Shown here piece after piece: positions 43,428-54,827 of a DNA stretch of 64,000 bases (positions are counted from its first letter, which is position 1; each line of letters opens with the position of its first letter). Origin of the DNA: Verpa conica. Its lineage: Eukaryota > Ascomycota > Pezizomycetes > Pezizales > Morchellaceae. Location: NCBI GenBank assembly GCA_033030425.1, contig JAUFSD010000015.1, positions 682,001-746,000 on the forward strand, read 5' to 3'. The notes below the pieces were generated by a model. It saw only the letters and a list, made by a program, of their open reading frames with translations, ran no database searches and was not told the origin of the DNA. Both the position numbers and the translations under genes were made by a program.

Positions 43428-46400
43428 GGCGAGAGGAATGTAGAATAAAACGCGTTATTAGATGGCTGGTGTAATGGAGCTCAGTGCTAAACCGTAGGCA
43501 CGAGATGAGAGAATTCCAAACACGGAAAAGGTTCAAGTGGCATGCAGATGAGGACGCTTGAGCAAGAGATTGAAACGTTAGGAGCGAGGAATGCTGGGTA
43601 AGTTGCTAGGGATCAATGCTGAGGGGGAGGGGTTGGTAGTCAAGATTAATATGAATTTTGCTGACAGATACGGACAATGTCCGAGTAATGTAATATAATG
43701 TGATGTAGGCAGGCAAATGGATGTGACAGGCTGCTCAAGAATGACGCTTGAGCCAAAGGAATGTGCCAACGATAATTACACTAGCAGTGCACAACCATTT
43801 GGATGGGGATAGTGATACACGCACGCCTGGCAAGATGTTGCAATTTAGAGAAAAAGCAATATAAGATATCGTAGGGATCAGTGGATGAGAGGGAGGGGTG
43901 GGAGGGGGGTTGGATGATAGGAGGAGGGGGAAAGGGGAGGAGGGAGTGGAAGAGGGAGAGGGAGAGGGAGTATTAGGTGGAAAGATGAATGAGTGGGGAG
44001 ACCGTGGACCGTGGGAATGACGGGATGGGTGGATATAGTGGATGCACACTCTCAGGGAAGAGGGATTCTTCGGACGAAGAGAAGAGAGGAAGGGATTCTT
44101 CAGACGAGGATGTTATTCCTTTCGCGCTCTTCCCTGTGGGTGTTGCAGCTCTGGGCGTTGAGGGTCTCAGAATAATTCCTGGCGCGTGCAGGGCAGGTGG
44201 TGGAGCGAGCACCCTCGTAACTCACCCATGTGGTTAGTTTCAGGGGAAAGGGCAGGGGAAGCTGCCCACTCGCAGTTGGTTCCTCACCTCCGACTAATCT
44301 TGCGAGTCGCCAACCACTATTGTGCTAACGCCTGCAGTATGTAGTAGAGCTGGTAGACGCCCGTTCAACGGTTGACCCGACATACATACGTAGAGTGCGA
44401 ATAACCTGTCACTTTTTACTTATCGCGTCGTTTATCCTGCTACATAGTACATACATACACAAAACCTAGTTGATAAAATTTGCTTTCTATACTTCATTAC
44501 AGCTCCCCCCCGTCCCCATCCAATCTAATTGCCATTCTGCACTGAACAGGGCTGGTCGGCTCCGCATCCGGTCGCTTATCACAATTTTAACCAATTTGAT
44601 GCCGGAACTGGCCAGATCTACTTGAAGTGAAGGCAATCCACGGGCCACCTTCAACCTCCTCCGCTGTCCGCCGTTCTGCAGCTCCTATGTAACCTACCTT
44701 CGTTTAAAGCCAGCGATGTAAACACCTAGAAAACGCCCCCCTCTCTATCTGGAGCACCCCACTATTTGGCCCCAAAACACCTATTCTCAGCAATTTCGCA
44801 CCGAAAAACCGGTGCCGCTGACGTCGCCGCTGAACCTCACCACTTGCCGCCAATGATACAAGTTAGGTCATGCTTTGCCCCACTCAGCCGCAATGTGAGG
44901 GTAGTAATAGAAACACAGTCCATCAATCAAGAAAAACAAGACAACCTTCGCCCCCCCACCAAGGAAAAAAAAAAGTTCCTACCAGCCTCTCTATTTCTAG
45001 CCTTCCCCGCAGGCACTTCTACGTACTATGTTTATTGATAAGTCGATAAGAAAAATTGTAGGAAGCTCAGTCCGATGTGAGCGCTTGTTCTCGGGTTCAA
45101 CCTTGATTTACGCTTCTATCACCATTCCATAGCTTCTACACCGATCACGAGGTTGTTGTGGCATAGCCTCTCTATCGTACTACATACTAACTCGTGGGAA
45201 AGCATCAAGCAACGAATGGTGAAAGGTCCAGTCCGGTAGACATTCGGTGTGCATACAATGCAATCCTGGTATTAGTTTAACGAAACAAAACCCAACCTGA
45301 AGGTATTTTTTACTACGTATATATTCTACTACAGTACATGCTTCAAGTCAAGATTGTTATTTATTCCCACAACACCAGTTTCGCAAGCCGCGGCGGCGCA
45401 TGGTATCCATCCAACTCTCCATGCCGCAAATCTCGATCTGACGCAACGCAAAAAATAAACTTTTCCTGCCCCATCTCGTGAGGCTATTTTTAGCCCCTGA
45501 CGCCTTCGGGACAACCCGACTGTAGAGTGCCCTTTTTTGCTTGGTCCGGAAAATCTGACAACAAGCAAAACCTGCAAATCATTGTGCATGAGCAAGCCAC
45601 GGTCCTTGATTGGAGATTACATGTTTGCTTCGGGATTGATTGATCAATGATTGATCATGTTAGTTTAGTGGCCCACGGGCTGTAGGTGGTACAAGGATCA
45701 AGCCTTTGTTACGGGAGTCCCGTACTTAGGCGGGTAATAGATCCCGAGATGTTGGGTGCATGTAAACGACATCTAACCGGGAATATAAATATTAAGGAAT
45801 GAACATTCTCCCACAGGTTCCGGTTTCCAGGAGGTTCCTGACTAGGGTTACCCCCGGCATCGACCCTCCGCTCCAAAGGCACGTTGGAATGTGTCAGGAA
45901 GGCCCTTGTGCATGCGTTGCAATATCAACTGGAAGCTCAGTCGGCTGCTGAGTGTGGGATAATAACCGATCTTTTTCCTATATAGCACAAATGTTTTTTT
46001 TAATAAGCGATTTCGGGTTCTATCCGTGTTAGCTTAGATTATGTTCGGCCCTCGAGTTATTCAGTAGTAAGCCTGATAGCTCTGATACCCAATCTGCTGA
46101 ATAGTTGACACAGGCTTATCTCTTCTCCCAATTCTCACAGCTGAGCTTGAGAACACAATTTAATGAACTCGTACTCAATTGCATGAACAGCTATGTAGCT
46201 GAAGTAACTTGAGTGACCCTTACGATAGTTGAAAGATAATCTACGGCTGGAGAACACTATCTCTAATGGGTCATTCCTGTCATCACTATTCTTATGTGCA
46301 TGCCTAGAGCTAGATATAGGGAGAAAGGGTCAAAGAGACTCGTGCACTAGATACTGTAGTATCAATGAATAAGTCTACTGTAGCTATGACAAAGCTTCAA

Positions 46401-47500
46401 TACTGTAATAAGTGAATACCAGAAAATAGAAATACACTTTGACTCACTACAACGCGTGCAAGATAAAGGAGCATAACTTACGATCCCTTCAGTATGAGAG
46501 ATGTTCGGGAAGTTCTAAATAAGTAGGTAGTTGAAAAAAAGTTTTCCATAAATAGCACACCGCACATGTCAATGAGGATCATAGTTGCTTCAGCCCTAGA
46601 TCTGAGCCAAGGATCGGCCTCGTGATGAGATGCAACAACGGGCCAACCAGTTATAGTCTATTTACGGAAATTTTGTTTTAGTACTAGTTACTGTTTACGC
46701 ACATCTAGAGATTTAGTGTTGGAATCCGGATGATGTGTGCATACCTGGGGGATAGAACATAAACTTATACTAGTGCCAGCAGATGCGTTGGTCACAAACC
46801 TCGATAACGATAAGTGCCCTTAGAAATACACTCCAAGTGTTAGACTACTCTTACTCAATAATCGACGCATATGCTCGATCAAAATACCACAAACACGAGC
46901 ACATGAAACTACTGAGCTAAAATCATTACTAGTCAAATCGATCATCCTCGCTTACACTTTTGAGATCTTTACCTATTTAACTACGGGGAACCTCATTCCC
47001 CGTACCGGTCAACCATCTAAATGCTCTATCACCTCTGAGTTTCGGTAGAGTAGGGTAAGTAAGGTTGGGATAATGTACAGGGCTCGGAAATTATTTGTGC
47101 TAGGCACAAACCAAAAGCACCACAATTTATTGGGTAATAGAAGAGCCTTTTGGGCTATCTAAGTTTTGGATTGATGTATTTTTATCATAAAAGGTCACTC
47201 GCACAATTTGGGGCCAACATCAGCTCAAGTTAGACCACCTGAAGAACCAGTAATCCGACCCGCTAGAGTAATCCCAGAGAAGAATAAATTCAATTGGGAA
47301 GGGAAGAAAAAATAATAAGATACAATATATTCATCCCAAGAAAGTAAAAGAAGCAGCCGAAAATATCTCGATAAAATGGGGTTTGTGAGATGTACCAACC
47401 TAATACAGCTAGTCCGTGTCTTGGTCAGCCTAGTTAATAAGTTTCTAGAGATATCCATAAGAAGAAGAAAATACCTTAATAATATTGCTATATGATTTTT
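43428..47500. other. 4.1-kb intergenic region
   Basis: This is the longest gap in the window. Purine-rich tracts at 43880-43990 probably belong to the TBC gene leader. Small frames up to 104 codons lack protein character. Two perfect palindromes stand out: TGATCAATGATTGATCA at 45641..45657, and a hairpin with TACGGGGA / TCCCCGTA arms at 46982..47004. The 44.5-45.1 kb part is C-rich. I see no gene; a non-coding RNA cannot be excluded. Confidence 0.5.
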
Positions 47501-48649
47501 CTAGTCTTCACCTGTCAAATCGATTGTTTCAATTTCGTCGGTCGCTCTCGGAAGCTTTGGTCGTTTACGATGTAGACTGTTTTCATCCTCCTCATCCTTG
47601 ATCTCACGTTTTGTTTGGAGCTTATCATCACGAGATTTTAATCGAGCCTGAATAAGAGCAGTTAGGTGCAAGATACAGGTGTAAATTGTAGAAATATACG
47701 AACACGGAGTTGTGCAATTTCTTCCTTCATTGCCGTCTCTCTGGCATGGTTATCTAGGATCAGGGCTGGTGGGTGGGGTATTGGTGGCGTACGAGGTATA
47801 AGTCCAAGGCTTTGAAGGGCGCCTAGGATATATTAGTTATTCTTGAGGAAGGTGCTGTAGTGGAGGCTAATTACCTTTGGATCTATACAAAAATCTGAAG
47901 TGCGCATACGGCTCCTCTATAGAGTCGTATTTCACGGACTTTCCTCTCGATGCCATGCGCCTTAATTCTTTTCGAGGGCCGAGCCTGGGTTTGGCGAAAA
48001 TTGTTAGGAAAATTCGTTAGAGATAAATGTATTTATAGACTTACTTTATACTGTGCGTTAGGTCCCTTCCTTTCAAAGCCTTTTCATTCACAGTATCTGG
48101 AACTGTCTCTAGGCGAGCAGCGCGCGCCTTTGGAGTTCCATGGATGATGTCAACCAGGTTTGTACGGATAGCGTAAACAGATATTTCCCCCATTTCCGCA
48201 AGTGAAAGTGGATTAATGCGGATATCCGAATCGTGGTCCTCGACTGAGTGTTTTGGTTAATTGAAATTTTTGTCCTTTTCAGGAAGCTTGAGCTAGTCAA
48301 ACATACCTAGTGATACACCTGTAAACTGGAATGGGTGGACGTAATCATTTCCTAGCTCGCTCACGCCATATGAGCCCTCAAGCTTAAGTCCTTTCCGCTT
48401 ATTAGTCGCATTAATACTCCCGCGGCACATGTATTTTCCGTCTAGATAGGCCCGAAAAGATATGCGATTGGTAACATTAAAGCTATAACCCGGCAGTGTC
48501 TCACAGCTGATTAAGAAATATACTGAATCCTGAGCTTCGATATAAACGGTCCGTACCTCAGGGGACTCGGCGGACTCGCTATCCTGGTACTCCTGTAATA
48601 TGCGACCATTGACCTTGATAGAACAGTTGATATCTTTGTGGGTAGGCAT
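47501..48649 (-). CDS. DUF7918-domain protein
   Basis: Five exons, complement(47501..47647, 47704..47822, 47875..47984, 48045..48243, 48307..48649), give 305 aa. Introns are 52-63 nt and every phase closes. The N-terminal domain starts MPTHKDINCSIKVNGRILQE and contains VRTVYIEAQDSVYFLI, YSFNVTNRISFRAYLDGKYM and, after the first intron, EDHDSDIRINPLSLAEMGEI. This beta-rich layout is that of DUF7918, a fungal domain of unknown function. The C-terminal third is a short coiled coil (EEIAQLRARLKSRDDKLQTK) and a basic KRPK patch, then ends IETIDLTGED, which fits a SUMO-interaction motif (hydrophobic core IDL next to acidic residues). A nuclear role is therefore suggested, by inference. It is transcribed divergently from TOP2 across about 660 nt. 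Confidence 0.85.
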
Positions 48650-49308
48650 TTTGAACTATTCCTTCTTTGTGTCGTGGGATGATGAAGCTACGATGAGGGC
48701 TTGGGGAGTTCTGCTGTAAGCGCCAAGTTGAGCCGCACTCTACATGTACTTAACTCAACGGTATGTGATATGTTACACAGCACATGCAACATGTGGTCAT
48801 GTGTTCTGGGTAACGCCGTGTATCCAGCAAGGGTGTACGTATAGATTATTTACTTATTTTCGAAAGAGAAATCACATCGTATTCCAGAGTGTATAGCAGG
48901 GCGGGCATTGTGACAGGACTTCAATGTACATAGATGTAGAATACACGGTAGCTGCAAGGGGTTGTGTTTACATGTATGTTGACGCTCAGAGAGCTTAGCG
49001 TGCCAAGATCAAAACAAGAACGCGTTGAAAAATCCCCGGCTCTCATCCCACGAGCAAGCAACTGACAAGCCCAACAACAGCAGCAGAATCAACAGTATCA
49101 CCAACGACAAAGCCAGCCTCCAGGAATTATCAAACACCTTTAGAGTAGCTCTTTGTTTTCCAGCTAGCTTTTTTTTATAAAACTAAGTCGCAATTTAATC
49201 TCCAAGTAACCGGGCTTAATTCTCGCTACTCTAGGCAATTTCACTCGTATTGTCTTGCTGTAACATTCACAGCAAGCTAGTATCAACACCAGAGCTTAAA
49301 CAGCAATC
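48650..49308. other. Divergent promoter region between the DUF7918 gene and TOP2
   Basis: 659 nt. A TATAAAA-like box at about 49176 lies 130 nt before the TOP2 start codon, followed by a pyrimidine-rich leader. No repeat was seen. The two genes may share control elements. Confidence 0.5.
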
Positions 49309-52300
49309 ATGAGTGATACCGACTCAATGATATTCGATGACGATGGAAGTGAGAGTCCTCTACCTGTGGTAAGATTACTGTTTCTCGACTTCTCATCTTA
49401 GGAGGCAAACTAACAACTAGAACAGAAGAAAAAGCCGGTAGTAAAAAAAGCGGTAGCACCAAAGAAACCAACAGCTCCCAAAAAGACTACAACCACGAAG
49501 GCTACCAAGGCCCCAACGAAGAAGCGGACTGTAGGTTCTGAGGATGATTCCGAGGGTGATCCGGCATCTACACCTCCAGCCAAGAAGCAGAAAAAGGCCC
49601 CTGTAAAGAAGGCAAAACAGAAAAACGAGGAGGACGGGGGTGACGATTTTTTCGAGGATGATAATGAAGCACCTAAGGGCTCTGGCGCTGGAGACGCTTA
49701 CCAGAAGGTTTGCTCATCATTCGGCACATGTATTTGCCACTGAAGCCAAGTTACTAACTTAGTTTTATTTAGCTTACTCAATTGGAGCATATCCTCAAGC
49801 GTCCCGATACCTACATTGGGTCTGTCGAGCGTACTGAGAAACAAATGTGGGTCTTTAACTCAGTTACAAATTCGATGGAATGGAAGACCGTGAACATGGT
49901 TCCAGGTCTTTTAAAAATCCTGGACGAAATTCTTGTGAACGCTGCAGACAACAAGATTCGTGATCCCAGAATGGACACTCTGAAGGTCACGGTGGACAAG
50001 GAGACCAACACAGTATCTGTTTTCAATAACGGACGTGGTATTCCAATCGAGATGCACTCTGTTTGTTACCCTAGACATCCTGAATGAAGTAGTGGGTGCA
50101 AAGCTAACAGTTAGATAGAAAGAGAAAGTCTATGTCCCGGAGTTGATCTTCGGACATCTTCTCACTTCGTCTAATTATGACGATGACCAGAAAAAGGTCA
50201 CCGGTGGTCGCAACGGTTATGGCGCGAAGCTTTGCAATATTTTCAGTACTGAATTTACCATCGAGACCGGTGATAAGGCTACCAAGCAGAAATACAAGCA
50301 AACCTGGACAAAAAACATGGGGAAAATGGGAAAAGCCATGATTACCTCAAATTCCAAAGGCGAAGAGTTCACTAAGATCACTTTCAAGCCGGATTTGGCC
50401 AAGTTTCAAATGGAAATAATGGATGATGATTTGGAAGCCATCATCAAGCGAAGAGTCTACGATCTTGCTGGTAAGCAATATACTATCCTATCAAGTTATA
50501 AATTACTAACTCAGTCATCAATTGTAGGTGCTGTAAAGGGCGTCAAGGTTTATTTGAACGGCGAGCGTATCAACCTGACCTTTAAGAAATACTGCGAGAT
50601 GTACACCAATGCTCTGCATGAAGAGAACGGCGGCGGCGATGTCAAACCCCAAATCATTCATGAAATTATTAACGACCGCTGGGAGATAGGGTTTGCTGTT
50701 AGTAATGGCTCCTTCCAGCAAGTCTCGTTCGTTAATAGTATTGCTACAACATCTGGTGGTACTCACGTCAACGCCATCGCCGACCAAATAGGCGCCAAGC
50801 TTATGGACATGATCAAGAAAAAAAACAAGACAGGTGCTGCCGTTAAGAACGCACAGATCCGGAACCATTTCTTCTTATTCGTCAACTGTTTGATCGAGAA
50901 TCCGGCTTTCACATCTCAGACAAAAGAGCAATTGACAACAAGGCCTACCGCTTTTGGAAGTAAATGCCCTGTTAGCGAAGATTTTATTAAAAAAGTCGCT
51001 AAGACTGAGGTTGTGCAAAATATTCTGGATTTTGCCAATATGAAGGCCGATAAAGCTTTAAAGAAGACCGATGGTTCTAGGCGTTCTAGAATTAACAACG
51101 CAAAGCTCGTCGACGCCAATAAAGCTGGGACAAAGAGTGGTCACGAGTGTGTTCTTATCTTGACGGAAGGAGATTCTGCCAAATCTTTGGCAATTGCTGG
51201 GATTTCTGCTATCGATGGTCGCGACAGATACGGTGTCTTCCCCCTACGAGGAAAGCTTCTCAACGTCCGAGACGCATCACACGATCAGATTATGAAGAAT
51301 GCAGAGATCCAGTATATCAAGCAGATTCTCGGGTTGCAACACAAGAAAGTTTATGAAAGCAGGACCGAACTGAGATACGGTCACTTGATGATCATGACCG
51401 ATCAGGATTATGACGGAAGTCATATTAAAGGATTGCTGATCAACTTCATTGAGACCCAATTCCCTAGTCTTCTAAAGCTCCCGGGTTTCTTGATCGAGTT
51501 TATTACCCCTATTGTAAAAGTTTACAAAGGTTCGTTGAAAAAGCCTACCAAAGAGCTTAGCTTCTTCACTATGCCAGAGTACGAATATTGGAAGGCCAAT
51601 AATACAGAGAAAGGATGGGAACACAAGTACTACAAAGTAGGTCACTCTATGGATAAGTGGTTCTATATACACATGGTTAACGGTTTGAGTAGGGTTTGGG
51701 TACATCTACTGAAGCGGATGCGAGGGTGTATTTTGCCGATCTGGAGAAGCATATGAAGGAGTTCCACGTTATGGAAGAGGAAGGCCGGAATTTGATTGAG
51801 CTGGCATTCTCAAAAAAGAAGGCAGATGAGCGGAAGGAATGGCTTCGACTGTACAAGCCGGGAACTTTCCTCGACCACGGGGTTGAGAAAATTTCATATC
51901 CGGAATTTGTTAACAAGGAGTTGATTCTCTTCTCTATGGCAGATAACATCCGTTCGATCCCCTCTATGGTTGACGGCCTCAAGCCTGGCCAACGCAAGAT
52001 TCTCTTTGCCTGTTTCAAGCGTAACCTTAAGAAACAGGTTAAGGTTTCCGAGTTGGCTGGGTATGTTTCCGAGCAAACGGCGTACCAACACGGTGAACAG
52101 TCCCTTCAAGGTGCGATTGTCAACCTGGCGCAGACTTTTGTTGGGACAAACAATCTCAATCTCTTGGAGCCCGAGGGTTCTTTCGGTACTCGTCTTGATG
52201 GTGGTAAGGATGCGGCTAGTCCTCGTTATATTTACACCATGCTTTCGCCTTTTGCCAGAAAATTGTTCCCACAAATGGACGACCCTTTGTTGACGTACAA

Positions 52301-54827
52301 TTTGGATGATGACAAGAAGATTGAGCCTATGTGGTTTGCACCAATTGTGCCATTGGTACTTATTAATGGTGCAGATGGTATCGGTACTGGCTGGAGTACG
52401 AATATTCCTAACTATAATCCGGAGGATGTAGTGGATAATATTCGACGTCTAATGAAGAACGAGGAGCTAGAGGACATGGTGCCTTGGTACCGCAACTGGA
52501 CTGGAACGATTGAGAAACTATCAGATGATAAATATAGGTTCACCGGGATTGTGAAACAGATTGATGACGTTACTTGTGAGGTCACAGAGTTACCTATCAA
52601 GATGTGGACCCAGGAGTTCAAAGAAAAGCTTGAGGAGATCATCAAGGCAGAAAAGACGCCTTCATTTATCAAGGACTATGTCGACTATAACTCTCCTCAA
52701 AAGGTTCACTTCATTATCACTATGGAGTCCGAGAAGCACATGAAAGAGGCACTAGCAGAAGGCCTTGAGAATAAATTCAAATTGTCAAAAACAGTTGCGA
52801 CAACCAATCTTGTTGCCTTTGATCCTGAGGGGAGAATTAACAAGTATAACACTGTTAATGACATCTTGAAAGAGTTCTATTTCATTCGTCTGAAGCTTTA
52901 TCAGGAGCGAAAGGTATATTTAGAATATAAATGACTTAGCTTTACCTTTGTGATACTAACAATTTTCTAGGAGCATATGCTTAACGAGATGAATCGGACG
53001 TTACTCAGGCTTACCAACCAAGCCCGATTTATTAAGATGATTGTCGATAAGGAATTAGTCGTCTCTGGCAGAAAGCGTGCGGATATCATTGCCGAGCTCA
53101 AGAAAAAGAACTTCGACACATTTTCCAAAAAAGATTCAGCGGTGAACGCTGGTGAGACAGAAGGGGCTCTAGAAGAAGACGACGATGATGGGTCTTCAGT
53201 CGGTGATGGCTATAACTATCTCCTAGGGGTGCGTATGCCTACCTCGTACTTATCGCGCTTATTCGCTTACAGTTTTTGTGTACAGATGGCTATCTGGTCT
53301 CTGACTAGAGAAAAAGTGGACAAGCTTCTTCAGGAAGTTGCCAACAAGGAGATTGAGATCGACGAGCTTCTCAAATTGTCACCTAAACAGCTTTGGGCCA
53401 CTGACCTTGATGCTTTCATCGAGGAATGGCGGCTCACATTGGAAGATGACAAGAAACGCGCGTTAGAGGGTACTGTGAAGAAGAAGCGTGGTGGGAAATT
53501 ACTTGTTAAGGGTGCTAAGGGTAAGAAGAAGGCCGAAACCGATGACTCGGATTACGAAGCGAAAATGAAGAAGAAAACTGCAGCAAAGGTGAAGGCGGAT
53601 GCAAAGAAGCAGACAACGTTAGGATTTAAGCCTGCTGAAAAACCAGAGGCTATTGACAAGAAACCCGCCCGGGCAGCGAAAAAAGATGTACCGATTATCG
53701 AAGAGCTTAGCGATGATGACTTCGGGATGCTCGAACAAAATGCAGCAAAAGTTAAACCAGCAGCCATTCCAAAGCCAAAACCAGAGAAAACTTCGCCTAT
53801 GGAGTTGCTTTCATCGTCACCTGCTGCTGCTGAAAAGATATCTAAACGTACTGAGGTTTTCAAAGCCGAGTCTGAGTCTGAGGATGATGACGAGGATGTG
53901 TTCATGAACAAAGCTGTAAGAGTGGGAGTCCCGAAAAAGAGCGCCAGGGCTGAATCGGAAGACGAATTTGATGATTCTGAAGACGAGCTACCGAAAAAGG
54001 CTGCCTCGAAGAAGGCTACAACTCTAGCAAAGGCACCCTCGAAAGCCAAACCAGCCGCCAAACCAGCGGCGAAATCCAATCCAGCTCCAAAGATCGACAA
54101 TATCTTTGATGATTCCGATGATGAGGTACCACCACCGAGACCTACTACCACTAAGCCGAAGCGTGCTGCAGCTGTCAAGAAATCTATCATGGATATGGAT
54201 TCTGACCTTTCAGACGATGATGATGGCCTGGGCGATGTGAGCGCAATGGTGAAGGGTGTAGGTGGAGGTGGGGGCGCTTCCGTAACATTGTTTAAACAGA
54301 GCCCTGCAAAGGCTAAAGCACCAGCTAAAGCAACAACGACCAAGAAGGCTGTTGCAAAGCCAGCACCAAAGAAAAAGGCGATCAGTCTTGATAGTGATGA
54401 CGAAGATGACGATGCCGGCAAACAGCTCAAGGAAAGTGGAAATATGCTCCCTCCGGACTCTGAGGAAGAACCAACGGCGAAGCCGGCTTTAAAAAAATCT
54501 GTACCTACGAAGGCTGTCCCTACGAAGAAGGCCGCACCAGTAAAGAAATCTGAAGCGCCGAAGAAAGCGCCTGTGAAGCCTGCTGCCAAAGCTCGTGGGA
54601 AGAAGCCAGTTGACGAGTCGGATGATGATCTAGATATTGACGCGACGCTGGACCAGTTGTTGGATTCTGATGAGCAAATGGAAGATCCTGACCCTAGACC
54701 AGTGTCTCGTGGTCGAGCTGCAAGGGGCGCCGCGAAACCTGTTAGCTATAAGATTGCGCCTGTCGACTCTGACGACTCTGACGATGAGGATGATGTGTCT
54801 GATGATTTTGATGATGATGAGGAGTAG
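49309..54827 (+). CDS. TOP2: DNA topoisomerase II
   Basis: Eight exons, 49309..49368, 49426..49707, 49773..50060, 50119..50470, 50528..51636, 51693..52913, 52971..53228 and 53286..54827, give 1703 aa. A Lys/Ala/Asp-rich N-terminal extension of about 110 residues precedes LTQLEHILKRPDTYIGS. The GHKL ATPase motifs follow: DEILVNAADNK, NNGRGIPIE, GGRNGYGAKLCNIFS (about 239-253) and the QTK loop TSQTKEQL. TOPRIM has EGDSAKS (E541) and DQDYDGSHIKG (D619, D621, D623). The breakage-reunion core has PGQRKILFACFKRN and the active-site Tyr876 in SPRYIYTML. The C-terminal 500 residues are disordered, alternating Lys/Ala/Pro and Asp/Ser blocks, ending in a strongly acidic tail. The enzyme makes transient double-strand breaks to pass DNA during replication and chromosome segregation in the nucleus. 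Two introns (50471..50527 and 53229..53285) are 57 nt, stop-free and in frame, so unspliced forms would also translate. Confidence 0.97.

Noticed and set aside
45641..45657. Palindrome TGATCAATGATTGATCA
   Set aside because: Short, AT-rich and isolated; palindromes of this size are expected by chance in 64 kb often enough not to call a site.
53552..54589. 345-codon minus-strand frame
   Set aside because: Antisense shadow of the low-complexity TOP2 tail; its Ala/Phe/Ser composition mirrors the Lys/Asp codons.
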